Shown: positions 12,287 through 27,109 of the stretch, in pieces
How the letters are laid out: each line of letters starts with the position of its first letter
Numbering within the stretch: position 1 is the first letter of the stretch
Assembly: GCA_907165065.1 (NCBI GenBank)
Contig: OU015525.1
Location: 51,283,537-51,347,536, forward strand
Origin: Caprimulgus europaeus
Taxonomy: Eukaryota; Chordata; Aves; Caprimulgiformes; Caprimulgidae
Direction: 5' to 3'
Length of the DNA stretch: 64,000 nucleotides
The notes under the pieces: generated by a model
The model's database searches: none
The model's input: only the letters and a program-made list of their open reading frames with translations
Told to the model about the DNA's origin: nothing
Made by a program: the position numbers and the translations under genes

Positions 12287-12440
12287 GAACATAGATCTTG
12301 TCAAAGTGGATTACATCCATGATCCATCTAATCCACCATCCTTTTTCTGAGTGGCCAGTGCCAGATGCTATGGAGCATGGCAGAGCAACCTCATGCTAGA
12401 CAGATGCAGTACAGCAGTCTGGCACTATGCAGATCTCCTT
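12287..12440 (-). mobile_element. Ancient CR1 (L3-like) 3' end remnant
   Basis: Plus-strand text such as 'AGGAACATAGA', then 'GATCCATCTAATCCA' and 'GAGTGGCCAGTGCCAGATGC', follows the order of the reverse complement of an L3-type CR1 3' end (AGAACATAAGAAC ... CCATCTAGCCCAGTATCC ... GTGGCCAATGCCAGGTGC). The copy is short and heavily mutated, consistent with an old amniote CR1. The boundary at 12440 is approximate. Confidence 0.68.
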
Positions 12441-15400
12441 TTAACTCTTAATGAGTGATTTTTTTTGGCTAACATCAATCTTGCTTAATACCATGGGGAT
12501 GGTGCTATGACAGAGGAACAAAAAGTGTTGGTGAATTTAGATATTGTTTTGCCCACAAAGGGGAAAAGAAAAAGAGAAAGAAAAGAAGGATAAAACAGGC
12601 ACTTGAACATCCCAATGTACTTTTAATTGAGATTATTTGATAAAAAAGTACTTTTGCCTGTTTATCCTTCCAGTCTCTGCTGAATCTGTCAAGGGTTCTC
12701 CTAGTAAAGCATTTTCAAACATGACTACTGGAGACCAAGCAGAAATGCATGTGGTTAAGTGTTGATTAAAAAACTTTGATGGAGATTTCTATTAGTTCTC
12801 AAGATGTTCATGGATAAAATGTTGATTGCATGTTAACCCAAGGGAAAAATCAAGAGCTGGTAAACAGGTGATAAGAAGGCAAAGGGTTCACACAAAATAA
12901 GTACTGTCAGGAAGAAATTTTTATGAATGGGCAAGATACATTCCCTTTAGAAGCCAGAGCTGGCATTTTTAATAAAATGCTGAGATGTTTTTTATGAAGA
13001 TTTTGTATGACACTTTTTATAGAATAGCTATCTCATAAAAGCCAAAAAGGACAATGGCTGGACAATTTCACTACACCCATGGCAATAAAACTAAAATGTT
13101 TTTCATATACACTTGTCAATCAAAACTTATTCTGCTTCCTTTTGTAGAGGGCATCTTTGTCTGCCTCAGCTTAATGTTGCTTTTCAGCTGCTGCAGTGGT
13201 CCGTGGGCTTTACAGATCTCCAAAGACGGATGTAATACGATTCTACAGATACTGCTTCTTTTATTGGTTTTATTTGCTGTACTCTATCTTATGGCTTTTC
13301 ATCCCCTTCCCTTAGGCCACGTGTAGTAGGTGGAGAAGGACTACTCAAACACATTTAAACCTGGAATCATTCACCTTCCTGCTCATGTTAGCTGTTTTGA
13401 AAGTACTTGATTTCCTTAGTCAAAAGAGTCAATAAAGCCTTCCTAGCTCAAAACCAATGTAGAAGATAATGAAATCATGTTGATTTACACCACCTGTCCC
13501 AAATAGACCTTTTAGCACTATTCCTTTTTTTTTTTCATATAAAATATATTATGCTTTTGTTTGGAAAGAAATTACCAGTTGCTTTTAGAATCCAGTTAAA
13601 AGTGGCATAAATACTAAATGCATAACAGTCTCAGCACGCAACTCTTTATGTAGAAATGGATATGAGAATGCAAATGAAACTGCAGGTGTTACTAAGTTCC
13701 ATCCAACTATGATGAAAAAAGGGCTGACTAATGTCTGACTTTTGGCTTTAGTGTATACGATTGCTGCTCATTAAAATTAGGTGTCATATTTTTTTGCTTA
13801 CATCTTTATACATATAATGAGGGAAAACTAAAAGTGTAGTCAAGAGCAAAAAGAAGTGAGTAAATTTGCATTTGAATAACAGCTTTTACCTTCATCTTGT
13901 CTAGTCTGAAACACTAAGCAGGCAATTTTATCTGTTTTTACAATTTCCATCAGTATCAGCTGGAAAATCCAAACATAAAGACACATTGCCAAGTGTTCTC
14001 ACTTTCTATCCAAAATCAGTGAATTTAGATCAAGTTGATCACAGCTTAGAAAGATGCAGTAACAAGTCAGGCAAAGAAATCACTAGTTAGAAAGTATCCT
14101 AAAGAGTTAGTGCATGTTCTGTATTTTAAGCTTTATTCCACATGTAGGAAGAATAATGAGAAAGAAAATTATGGTAACAACAACTGACAGGGAGCCCTGG
14201 AATTTTACCAGTCACTCACACACAGAGTTGTTGTAGGAGGTAGGTAGGTCTGTAAGAAAGTCTTAAATGCCCAGCCCAGAGGCAGATCATGTAAATCCAC
14301 CTCCTGCTGCTTTCTACCTGAGTGGCCTGTTAATATTCAAGGCCTTCTTCATTTGGTCTGGATGAAGATTATTGACTTCATTGCAGGAGAAGAAAACAGC
14401 ACCCAGAAAACAAGGTGTAAACAGAAGGGAATGAGCCTTAGCAGGCATTCACATTTTTCAAGGAGTGCTCATTAAACCTTTCTTCCTCTCTGAAGTCTTC
14501 AAGAAAATCTGCCATGAGTCCTATGTAACCACTTAACTGGTTTTGCTAAAATCATTCTTCCTATCAAGAGGTAAAGCTAAATTTACTGTACTTCTTAATC
14601 TATTGATTTATTATGATTATTTTTTGGTCAGCTATCTCGCATAAAGTTGCTAAAGTAATCCCACAGGTTATCAGTGATTTATTACACATATCCTACCCAG
14701 AGGACCAACCCACTTAAACACAAGCAAGGTGGCTTGATTTAAAATAGATATTATAGCAAAAGAAAAAGCAATATGAGATGGAGAAAATTTCTGAGACAGG
14801 ATGTAAGGGATCCTCATGGGATTACCACAAAGCCTTTTAGATTTAGAGGTGTGCTGGGTGCCTATTAGCAGCTCTAGCCACAGGCTGTAGAGAAGCTGTA
14901 TATCACTCACCCATGAGAATTTGTGTGTCTAAACAGCTCACCACAAGTTTAATGGCCAGCAAAGTCTGTTTAAGGCATTATTTTTTTCCTTCTAATATTT
15001 TTTCCATTTTATTTCATTACTAGCTTTTATCTTCTGAGATTTTTGCAGTCATACTGAGGCTGAGTGCAGCAAGGATTGTTTTTTCATTTTCATATTTTAT
15101 GTAGTCAGATGTGGACATTGCTAAACATGTTTTGATTTCAAAGGTTCAGACCAGCAGAGCAGGAACATCAGCTTGAAAGCCTAAAAGTGTCCATTGTAAG
15201 TGTAGCTCGCTTGTGAACAGTTGTCTGTTGCTGCACTGAATGTACAAAACCCCTATTATTTCCCAGGGTAAGACTCAATAGCAACGCTGTGGTCTCAAAA
15301 CTGTGTAATCCAGGAGAGATAATTTATAGTGTTTTTGTTCATCGAACACACTAAAATTTGTGCAACCTGGAGGCTAAAATGTACAGTTTAACAACAAAAA

Positions 15401-18228
15401 TGTGAAAGTATGAAACAAGGATGAACCAAACACTTGAAAAGATGTCTTCTTCATTTGAGGAAAAACAATATTCTGAGATGGAAAACAATCTTTTATAAAA
15501 AAGAAATTCTCTAGCATTTCACAGAAAAGGAATGAGCTGCCTCCTTAGGAATATCAACTAATGTTGTAGTTGCATCCTATTGTGAAACAGTGCACTTCAG
15601 ATGCCTTTGTTCAGAAATGGAATGTCCTGATTAGATCTGCCATCAAATATTCCTATACTTCAGCACATATAGGTCCAATTATTCAAATGTAATTAACTGT
15701 TCATCCCCAAAAGAAAAACTCGTGCAATGTTTATATCAGGAGAATATTCAAACTACTATCCATCAGTATGCTTTCTTGTAAATCACTAAAGAATAATGGT
15801 CAGTTCTGCAACAGACAGATTTGTTTACAGTGGAAATGGATTGTTCTCATAAACCTAATCCAAATTCCAAAGGAGTTAATAGACTGATTTCTACTGATTC
15901 AAACTCTCTAAACTTTTTACCATAATTTTGGGCATCGTTTAGACAGCCCAAGCACCGTCCAGTTCTCTCTTTCTGTTTCCCACTGGTTTGGCACAAGTGG
16001 TTCAAGCCTGTCATCAGAAACACCTGAACTTCTTTGTTAATAAGGCAGAGAAAGTTGTGAAGAATGTGCTCTGTCTGAATATGACTCAGAGTCTGTGTAT
16101 TCATGTGTATTTAAAATGAAAAAAAAAATCAGATTCTTTTAAAAGTAAAGTACAATCATCCTCATGAAGTGAGGAAACAGGAAAAGGCTCTTTGGATAGC
16201 AGCTGTCTTGAAATAGCTTTCAATATAATTGCTGTAAATAAAGATATTATATCTACATAAATCCTTATTTTTATAGGAACATGATTGCTTCACACATTAG
16301 ATTTGTCACTGTGACATGACAGCCTTTCCTTATTTGAATATTCCCCAGTAAATCTTTATTCACAACTGATGCATGACTCTAGATATTACACTAGACAGCA
16401 CAAAATGAAAACAGTTTCACACAAAAGCATCAAACACATGTACTTAATATATCTAAAAATGCCCAAATCCTAAATGGCAGGATTTGACACAATCACAAAA
16501 CTAACAGATTCCAACAAAGAAAGAAAAAAATGTTACTATGTTTTTTTTTTCTCTGCTCTAGCTAATTTATAAGGGGGCAGCGTGGTTCAAGATGGAAATA
16601 GCAGTAACAGAACAGACGTCTTAATTTTTTGATTGAACAGATTGTGTTCCAAAATGTGGACAAAAATTATATTTTCCTCACCTGTGACATTTTTATTATT
16701 GTAATTTAAAACAAAATAAGCTTTGTTTAGCTCACCAGGCAATTTTACTCTGTATTTCTTGCTGTATGCTTGTTCTTTAATTTTGACAGCCAAAAATTGA
16801 TTTTTTTTTCCATTAGATAATGTATTCTAGCTTAACATTCAGAGTACAAATCTGCCCTGCATGCACAACAGTCTATATTCCGATGGGTTCCTGTTCTGAT
16901 ACTCTTTTGACTGAAGTAGCTTTGGAGCTGCAGACCCCATGGAGTTAGGGTTTTGGCCACCAAGCTAAGTAACCCAGATTCTTATTCATAGATTTCTGCT
17001 CTCACTGGCTCAAATGGCATGATTTTTAAATAGATTCCCACTCTTCTCTGATCTTTTGTATTAATGGTCCATACATATTGAAGCTGATAGCAATGTATTT
17101 CTTGTACCTTGTGAATAGCCATGCTGGAATCAGAAAAGTCCCTAATTGCAGGTAGTGGAGGTCAGGGATGAGATGCCGAGGAAGGAAAACTGTCCAAAAT
17201 CCATGGGCAATGCCCTCCCGTGCTGTCCTCTAGTACCCCTGGGACGTATGCGGAGCTAACCCACCCTGCCACTCGGCTGGATTGCTGTACTAAGCCAGTG
17301 CTTCTACAGATTTGTCATCCACAGTCACTCAAAATCCCTTCGATGACAAGCACGCATAAAAGTGGTTCTCATAAATAGAGAGGCAAATCCTGGGCTTTAG
17401 AGGCAAGTTATATTTGGATATGTAGTGATAAAGTTCTTAATCTTTTGGCACATATTCTTCTGGTGGATGAAATCCTTGGTGGGTAAAAGTGCACAAAAAA
17501 TGAGTTGGTTGGTTCTGCAACCAAAATATGAATGCACAGATAGGTAGACAGTTTTGAGAGTCTACCTTTAGACATACTTATTTGAGCAGAAAGAAAATTA
17601 ATCATTTATTATAGTATCCCTTTTAATAATTCCAATGGAAAACAAACATTTTGCAACAGAAAAATGAAATGCCTTTAGAACATGTTGAAGTTTCAGAAGT
17701 CAAAAGTTCTCTTTCTCCCTCTCTCGTCTTCTTTTCTTATGCCTTTTCCACTAAAAATATGCATAATTTTCAACTGAAATGAAAAGCTGAATCTGACCGT
17801 AATACAGGAATGGCTTTAGTCTCCTTTATTGCGTAATGTTTCTTAATAGTTATCCCCCACTGTATCCTTTTCCAAATAAAGTATTGGTTTATTTTAATAC
17901 TGCTAAATATTTACCTATTTATTTATTTAACATGAGATATGTCATTGAACAGGGCAAAAAATTGATCTACATCAATGTTTGTATTCTTAAAGGTCTCTCT
18001 GGAGTACTGCATTTTCAGTAAGTAAAGAGTAGAGTTAGTGCGTAAATTTATCTCATGTTGCTCTTTACATTTATTGAAACCACTGTGAAACACAATTCAG
18101 GTTTTTTGTTCTATTTTAGTTATGTTTTGCAATGTGAAATAAAATCAATAAAATTTTTTGATGTGGCCATTTTAAACTCAAACATATTTTTCAGTATAAA
18201 GTAAATCTCCTCCAGATGCTACGCTTTG

Positions 18229-18254
18229 AAATATCGCTTTGAAAAGTGATATTT
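18229..18254. repeat. Short inverted repeat (11-base stem, 4-base loop)
   Basis: AAATATCGCTT pairs with AAGTGATATTT across the loop TGAA, with one G-T type mismatch. Hairpins this short arise by chance in AT-rich DNA, and no transcript context is visible. Confidence 0.6.
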
Positions 18255-20947
18255 GCCAGGACTTTCTTACTTCTGAAGGTGATCATATTTGTTTTAAAGT
18301 TTGCTATAAGTTGTACTTTAAGATGCAAATTTCAGTCACAGCTTTGGAGATATGTACATATAATTTCACTATGAAGATCAAGAAGATTTAGAGTAGTTGC
18401 ATGATAGGTTCGATTATCAAAAGTGGTCTCATCTTGCCAATCCTTATTTAAAATAACCTCTTTCCTTCTTCATAGACCACTATAATAAAGAATATTTTAA
18501 ACCTTTTTATTTCTCATGGACAGTAATAACCTAGAAAATCTCATTGCCTTCAAAGGAAAACAGGGCAGATTAGAGAAACAGTAACAACATAAAGATACGC
18601 TGTTGACAAAGTAATCTGAAAAAGTACTGTGAGAATTCATTAAGTCAAACAAATAAAACCTGCTTTCCTCACTGTGTCACAATGCCATTCATTAAACACA
18701 GATAAACAAGAACTCCCTCAGCTGTATTTTTATCCTTAACAGTTTGTTGACAATAAGAATCTGTCCTAAAAATCTTGAGTAAAAACATCTCTTGTTGTGA
18801 ACATCTGGAGTATTTAGGCCTGATGCATTTTAGAAAGTGCAGAGAATAGAAAGAAGACTCTCCTGAATGGTTGAAGTGTCCTTCTAAATTCTGTAAATTC
18901 CCACGATTGCAGTACATTATTTGTTATAAGCTGCTGTTCTATTAGACAGGAGACGCAAAGAGGTATAAGCATGTCAAGATGAACCAAAGAAGATTAAAAT
19001 AAAACTAGCCTTCTTGTGATTTTTTTCTCTTCACACAATTTAGGAAAAACTATGCCATGTTGAATGAGAATGACTATGTATGCTTATGAACAAAAAACTA
19101 CAGCTTATTGTCTCTAAAGATGCTTCAGAAGTGCCACCTCATCCTCCAGCAGTAATTTAGCATACTGATTAATTTCCTTAGAATGTGAGTATGGGCCTCG
19201 GAATAAAATAAAATTTATTTTTCATTAAGTTTAGTGCCTAATTGGAATGTTCTCCATTTTTAATAAAAAAGCTTAGAATTTTAGTGGAGCTCCACTTCTG
19301 TTGGTTTTCTCTTATTTACTAGAAACTCAACTGACTGCAAGTATTCAATATAAACAGCTTGAATCATATGTTAAAAGTTAAGCCAATTTAATTACATCTG
19401 AAGTCAGGTTGTGCAGTAAGTTAATTATGAATATTTATTACTAAAATATTATCAACAGTGTCTTTGATTGGCACCAATATTATCACTTTAAATTAGTTAC
19501 AGCCTGGATGAGGAAAAAATAGATATAACTCTTGTCACATCTATAACTTGAGTCTGGGTCAGCTGAAGACTAATTAGGAAATTCAAATAAATAGTGTTCT
19601 AATATAAACCCAGTCCAAACAATGAGGAATGAAAAAAAAGTCCCAGCAACAGACCTGTCAAACAGAAGACAAAATATTGCTTGATATGGCCGTAGTTTGA
19701 GATAAAATCAAATCAAGTACAAAGCAATAGGAAGTCTGGGATCGAGTTTATCCCCTCAGACTGAAGTATTGATTGCATTAGATATACAAAGCAATCCTTT
19801 GAGGGTGGGGAGAGAATGATAACACTCTACAGTATATGAATGAGTGATTGAAACATAAATAAATGTAAGCAGCAAATGAATTTCTGAAAAGGGCAGACTA
19901 AACAACATAGGGAAATTTACACAATAAAAGATCTCTCAGCAGTTTTTCAGGCCATACTAAACATTGGAACAACCCCTTTTTAGAAATAAAGATGCTCCTG
20001 AATCACAAAAATACAATAAACTCTGGTTATTAAACCTGAATCCTTTGTTCTTCTGCTTAATCATTGTGTTGAAGGAAGCTTTAGCTCTTTCCGTGACAGC
20101 ACAATGAGTGGGGAAACAAAGCCTGCAGCAAATCTCATGGACTTTCCCTGGTTTAGCTTATGTATTTCATAAGCTTCCATCAGTTTCCAGTTAGAGAAAA
20201 TGCTATAACTTGCTTTTAGTCATGCTTTTGAAAAGCTTCAATAATGAATTTCTGAGTGAGTTTACTTATTGCAATTTTATTTCCCTGCTGTCTGTCTAGA
20301 TCACAAAATAAGTTTGAAGTAACATACATTTCCTCTGGAAATCATGCTTATAAACAAGGATGGTATATACATTTAAGGTAGCAGGAAAAATGAAAAAGTA
20401 CTTCTCCATTCTTCCTTATTTGTTTCAGACAAACTTTCTGCTAGAATTTATCTGTCAATAGCATACTTAAGTTTTTTTCTGGAGAGTTTATTGCCTGTTG
20501 CTTCAGGAATTATAACTAGGTAGTAACTGGGTTGTATTAGCAGTTACAAATTAACTGCTGCTACTGACTAGTGGAGTTACTGTCTTTGCTTCTGTAGTCT
20601 CTGCTCAGTTAAAGTTTGGGCTACTAGTGCTTTGCTGGAGAAGTTGCATGGTTACCAAGGCTGTCTATAGAGTTAATGAATGTATTTTTCCTGTAACAAA
20701 ATGCTCATTTGTCCTTCTAGCTAAAATGATCAAGGATTTTTCTGTTAACGAGGCACATACAACCCAAAAAATTTTATGAAAAGGCCACACATATATAGTG
20801 CATGGTGACAGCAGGTGTACTAACTAATTACAAAGTGCATTTATTTAATGAGTTTTACACACTTACTAACCATATGGTAATCAAAAACTGTCACTGTAAA
20901 GATAGGCTTTCACAAACCTAGATGAAATATCAGCTGCTATAACTAGA

Positions 20948-20969
20948 AACTGAGTAACAACTGAGTAAC
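20948..20969. repeat. 11-base unit in two tandem copies
   Basis: AACTGAGTAAC occurs twice back to back without mismatch. It is probably a small slippage duplication. Confidence 0.85.
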
Positions 20970-23900
20970 ATCTGGATTAACATACAGGGAAATTTAGTGC
21001 CTTTGAGGATTTGCCTTGATGAGGATAATATTGACACTGACTTCACATTAGTATTATTTTTGTACCACCTACAGTGTGCAAGGTCAATGGCATCACACAG
21101 CACATTTGAATTAATGCAAGCTGAAAACTTTTCAAAGCCTATCTCCACATATTAGAGATATTTATGTCTGCAGATATGCTTTCATATTTATTTCCTTACT
21201 AATCCACTTAATGTAATAGCATTTGAGAAGCTGAGAAGCATGATCGGCTTTAATGACCAAATCTGAGAGTGGTTAGTCAGTTATTCAGACTGCAAGTTCA
21301 AAATATCCATCTTACCAGTAAAGGGTGAAATAAGCCTGACTACTCACAAATCAACAAACCAGTGCAAGTGCCCTTTGGTGAACACTTCTATAATGTGTCT
21401 GGCAGATTTAACCTGCTGCTACATTAATTGCAAATCTCCATTATGATCCAAATCTACAGCACTTTTATATCTCTCTTTCTCCTGCTTGCAGAGAAAACAG
21501 GCTCTTTACTGGTCAATTTTTCCTCTCCCTGCTATCTACCATCTATGCCAACTTTGCCAGCTGAATTTAGGTGTAATACTTTGCTCTCTACTTTCACAAG
21601 GTTGTGATTTGATCAAGCAGTAATCGCTCCAATTTGACCTTCAGGTTTGGATTCTTCCTCCGGTCCAATCTGACCAACTGCCTGTGATGACCAGCCTCCT
21701 CCATCCATGTTCCTCATTGCTGCGCAGGTCTTGGCACTACCTGCCCTTCTCTCTATATTTCCACCCAACACCCCTCTATTCTCTGGCTTCTGCGGCTTTC
21801 AAGCTTCTCATCTTTTGGTCTTTTTCCTGCTGCTGAGGAGAATCTGCCTCTGGCTGTTTTTATTCACTTTACCCTCTCACACATCACTTTTTTTTAGGAG
21901 AACTACAAGCAGATTAGAAGCATAAGCAAATCAATAACTTGTCAGTGCTCTCTCAAAGGAAATATTGGTTGATCACTTTACATTAGTTCCCACATATCAT
22001 TGATAGAGACTGAAAAAAAGACAACCAACAAGGATCCCACTTTTCTATTTGTTTATGCCAGTAACACCATGAAATTTTCTCCTAGAAACTAATGGGCCTT
22101 CCACTCACACACTTCAGCAAACAGACCACCACTCGTTTCTGTAGAGACATCTCCTGAAGCCCTAGGGCTAGCATCAAGAACAGCAACACTTGTGTTTTGA
22201 AGAGTCCTAAGAGAGGAATAATGTGGCGGAGTGTGTGGAATAATTACCTCTAAAAAGTTATCTCTAAATGGGCAGCAGAATGGCTTTTATGCAAAGCATG
22301 CACAGGGTATAAAATATCAGATATCTGAGCTAATTTTTCACCTCTCACTTACGTCTATTACACTTTAATTTAAGCACAAATATAAAGGAGATGTTGCACA
22401 TATTTGCTAGAGCCATGGTTTGGCAACGCTTGGCACAGGCCTAGTGTAATTGCAGTGGTATGCTCTTTAATACATGAGTAGTAGCACATGTGCTGCTAGA
22501 ACACTCCTTATGTTGACGCAAATATAAAGAAAAATGAATGGAATAAATAATAAACATGCATTTTAAACTAATTAGATTTGGGGATATACCCAGTAACATA
22601 TACTGTTTTGTCTCTGGATTAGAGGAAGTGCTCAGAGAAGAGAGGTGGTGGTGGCCAAAAGCTGGATGGATTAGAGTCCTGTCGTGCTCCTGGGCAACAT
22701 GTTAGGTGAAGAGAAATGCATTGAATCTGCAGTGGACTTTCCATCTGAAGGAGGAAATGTGGCAAGAGACTGCAAAGTGCAAAAACTACATTGAAATCCT
22801 CTGCCTGACACTGGCTTCTGCTGCAGGCGAGAAATATTCTCCAGTATTTCAAAAGGCTTGTTATTTTATTCCAGCATGCTGTTCTCAAGCATACAGAAGC
22901 AATATTGTGCTGAGTACACTCAGCAGGAGGTAAAACCAAACAAAATAGACCCACTGTAACAACTCTTCTACTCCCTACCTGAACCCACTCTTTCCAGCAC
23001 TCAGAGCAGTAACACGTCACTTGGGTTGTAGGCACCACTTACTGAGCTAGCTTTTTTAAGAAGATGCCAAAGGAACAAAATGTGAAAACCTATACTCTGC
23101 TACCTGGAGAAAGTTGAAATAGTGTTGTACTGGGGAATGTGTGAGTTAAAACATGTGCATGAAGTAGTTTAAGAAAGAAAAATTATCTGTTTCTCTAAGG
23201 CATTGCATTCAACAATCTGATTTCAGGACTGTTACTACAGAATGGAGTCTAGTCACAGAAGGGCAATGCTTAGTTGGGCTCATTTTAAAATCTTGAAAGT
23301 AATATTGAGAAAATTTCAGTGAGCTGTGTTTTGATATTCCTACATGAAAGAAATAATGACTTACTTAATACAACTTTCTATTTAAATATATGGATATGAT
23401 TGTGGGGTAAGTTGCTGCTAACCTGAGATGATGGTTTAGAATTTGGCTTGCTGAAGATAGCCTTGCTTTTAAAATAGTGCTGCCGGGGGGAAGGAAAACC
23501 ATGGGTCATAGGAAGCAAGGTGGAAAGATCAGTTGTAGGAGGTTTTTCTTTCAGCAGGTCTAAAGAGCAAAGAGTTTTGAGCAAGTTTAACTCTTTTCTA
23601 GTGACCAGGATCCCACATTACTGAGGAAATGTAAAAGATTACATTTTTCACAATTTGACTTCTTTTTTAAACAAACAAAGAAAAACCCAAGCAAACAAGT
23701 TTTGTTCCCTGCCCCTATGCATTGGTGTTGCTGATTCATTGGATTGGAAAAGCCATATTTGCAAGAACTAGGTTGTTACTTGGAGTAGTCCTTATTCAGA
23801 TTTCATTTCAGATGGCATAGATCAAAGCACCTGCACAGAGTCCAGAGAAATCACATCAGAAAAAAGGGCTTTCAGGCTTAAACTTTTCACAAAGTGGCTC

Positions 23901-24785
23901 TGAGCTGGTGCCATTTGACGATACTGAAGAATAGAACTGACAAAAATCTTAGATGGAACAATTCTGTGGGGGTCAGCTATCATCTTGTAGAAAATAGTTG
24001 AATTTGTTTTCCAGAATATTTCAGACATTTGATTTGGAAATTGTTTTAAAATGTCAGAATTTGCTATGCAATTTCCTACTACTGATCCTCTTATAATGAG
24101 TCTGTGTTACAGTATACCATAGAGCACTATTGTGGTAAAGTTCTTGGTTACATGAGCTCTCTCGCTTGTAAGATAATACCAAAATTAGGAAAATGTGCTT
24201 GTATTTGATTCGTTTAGAAGTTTGAACAAGGACATTAGTTCAGTTTTGGCATTATTTAACAGGAAGAAGGTCACATTAAAGCAGCATATTCTTGCAGCAG
24301 AACTTTGCAGCATATTGTAATGAGTCACTATCAAAGGGCAGGCTTGGTCTTCCAGCAAAATCTTCTGTTCTTGGAGATATTCAAAGGGCTAATAGACTTT
24401 ATAAGAGGCATGTTTGATTTTTGTTTAGTAATTTGATCTTTTTTAAATGGGGCTGATCCAAATCAAGTTTACTGAAATTGTTTTTAATACCCCTTGCTTT
24501 ATTTCTTTATGAAATAGACACCTTCCATTGACCGATGTAGTTTCCAAGACACGTACTCCCACATCAATCTCACACTCCAATATAATTTATTGGGAGGATT
24601 CTTTTTTTTTACACCTTGGACTTCTTCTTTCACCAAATCATTTTCTGTCCACAGGCAAACTTTTCAATGAAGAAATACATTTAAACTGCCAGTTACAAGT
24701 TTTATCTGTTTTCTCTGACAATGTAAAACCACAGCAGCTGGAAAAAATGTTTGGTTTTTTTAGAAATATTTCTCACAGAGGAACT

Positions 24786-25180
24786 GGAGAATGGTTAAAG
24801 TTGGAAGGGACCTCTGGAGGACCTCTGATCCACTCCACCTGCTCAAGCAGGGCCACCTAGGGCCAATTTCCCAGGACCATGTCTAGATCTTTTTTGAGTA
24901 TCTCCAAGGCTGGAGACTCCACAATATCCCTGGGCAACCTACACCAGTGTTCGTTCACCCTCACAGTAAAAAAATGATCTTCAGAGGGAACCTTTTGTGT
25001 TTCAGTTTGTGTCCATTGCCTCTGGTCATGTCACCGGGCACCACTGATGAGGGCACCACTCAGTCTTCTTTGCACCCTTCCTTAGGGTTTTTGTATATGT
25101 TAAGTTCCCCTCAGCTTGCTCTTCCCCAGGCTGAAGAGGGGAGATGCTCCAGTCACTTCATCATCCTTTTATTTTCTTAC
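24786..25180 (-). mobile_element. CR1 LINE 3' fragment, intermediate age
   Basis: On the plus strand the order 'GTTGGAAGGGACCTCTGGAGG', 'CTCCAAGGCTGGAGACTCCAC', 'CTGGGCAACCTACACCAGTGTTC' and 'ACCCTCACAGTAAAAAAATG' is that of a reversed CR1 3' UTR and ORF2 C-terminus. The terminal 8-base units are eroded. It fades out near 25180, after the segment matching 'LFSLEKRR' in reverse. ORFs at 24528-24860 and 24947-25279 are antisense readings of it. Confidence 0.88.
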
Positions 25181-27109
25181 ACATCAAAACATAGTTTGAT
25201 GACTCGGCATAGAGGAGTTTGCTGCAAGATAAACAGAAAAGCAAATCATTCTGAAACAAAAAAACCCATACCTGTATAAGAGTTTTTAATGCATCTGGTG
25301 CATTTTAGTTGAATCAAAAATGAAACACTAAGTTGATATTCAGTTTTATTTTTTTTACTAATTACTTTTTCTCAGAAATTTTGAACACCAATATGCAACC
25401 ATATTTATCAGTTTAAAAATGAAATTAAACATGAACTGAAAATCTTGCAATTCAAGTATGTATTGCTTTTTTATTCTCCTTAACTCAGAAGAGCTTTTTT
25501 TCAAAATTATTGTAGCTATAGCATGTTTTTATGACAGAAGGATGAAGGATAATGGAATTTAGCTGATGTCGTACCCTTGTGTCTATGCCTGAGATTTTTT
25601 TCTGTGTAATTGCAATTGGACATGTTGTCCATTAGAAAAAACAAGTCTTACCCAAGACACACGTGAGCTCTGGGAAAATTCCAAAAAACAGTCTTTGGTT
25701 GTTTATCACTAGTGTGATATCATTATTCATTTACATCCCTTTACCTTTAGCTGCAAAGGTTCTATAAAAGGAATTTGAAATGCAAAGGATGCACCAAGCT
25801 ATAGCAATGTCTTCCAGGACTTTATATTCAAAGGGACATAGACATTGAACCATAGCATTTTTACTACCTTACAGAGAATTTCCTGCCCTCTCAAGGTAGA
25901 TTTCATCAAATTACTTTGACTACCGGCTCATAAATATCTTTTCTGTATGCAGGCAAGTGAAAAGAAGCAAAGGCGACATCTTGAATAGACAAAAAAGCAG
26001 CATTTAATTTTTTAAGCAATGGACTCCAGGTGCAGAGATGTCCAAGTGGCTCTGCACGACATACCTATCTGGGGGCAACATAGCTGCAGTGACTGTGAGT
26101 ACTCTGGCTTGGCACTACCTGAAGGATCCAGGTACTTTATCTCTGTGTGAAACAGTTTTTCCCAAACAGTAGCAGCAGATGTTACACAACCTTTCTTTCC
26201 TTATGTGTATGGAGTGCTATATAGTTTTTAGCTATTTTCCTGTGGGGCCATTGCTGCAGGCATGGGGTAAGGCTTGGTGTGTGAATTGTGTCAGCACAGT
26301 GAAAGGACTGCTGCTGGTACTGACTTGCCTCAGTGTTTCTCAACTTGGAAAGGTGTGTAATGAATTAGTAGGCCTGAAGGCACAGGAAGGACAGTCATTC
26401 TGCATCTTCTTCCCCCAGAATGAGTTCTTATTTACTTTAATGAGCAGATGTGAACAATGCAGATCTTGTTCTTCCAGCATTAAAATTGAATTAAAATGCT
26501 CTTAATTTAGAAGAATGTTCTAAAGGCAACAATATAAACTTTTTTTCATGCTCTGTTAAGCTTTCTTTTGATTTCCCACAGTGCTGTGGGAGGCTAGTAA
26601 AGAGACCACACTTTCCAGTTACATCTTATTTGAGGAGCCTTGTGCACAGTGTTATAAGAGGAATGTGCTACAAAACAGCACAAGATAATAATGTGACTCA
26701 AACATCTTTATGCTTTCCTCAACTCTTTAAAACACATCTTGAGAAGAGATAAAGGAACATATGAGCCTATCTGAAAAGGGATTGCAACTCATTCTCTGTA
26801 GCAGATAATTTATAAAATGTATCCAGGGAGAAGAGAGGTCTGTTGGGGCTGTTCTTTGTTGTAGTGTATCACTGCCCAGGGAATACAGGCTCAATTGTCC
26901 TGGTAAAATAGAGCTATATCTACATTGCAAGCATATCATTAAGAAAATGTTAATCAGCAAAGGAAGTAAAAGTTCATAATGCACATAAAGTTTGCCTGCT
27001 ACAGCTCTGGAGTATTTAAAATGTCATCTGCTGTTCCGTATGGGATTTACTGCACTGACAGAGGAATTGTGTGAAATGACCCTAAAATCTTGTAAGCAAG
27101 CAGGATAGG
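25181..27109. other. Unannotated AT-rich sequence
   Basis: No gene or element is recognised. ORFs such as 26179-26505 (108 codons) resemble nothing known to me. Confidence 0.4.

Larger units (their letters stand above)
12441..24785. other. About 12.3 kb with no recognisable element or gene
   Basis: On both strands I find no CR1 tail units, LTR ends, RT motifs or exon-like coding stretch. ORFs are short (up to 139 codons) and unlike any protein I know. Local features are a near-perfect hairpin at 18229-18254, an 11-base tandem repeat at 20948-20969 and a pyrimidine-rich stretch at 21640-21900. The tract is ordinary AT-rich non-coding sequence as far as can be read; ancient decayed repeats or conserved elements could be present but are not visible by eye. 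Confidence 0.5.

Noticed and set aside
13054-13326. 90-codon plus-strand ORF with hydrophobic segments
   Set aside because: It has no recognisable family, no signal of splicing, and its hydrophobicity is expected from T-rich sequence.
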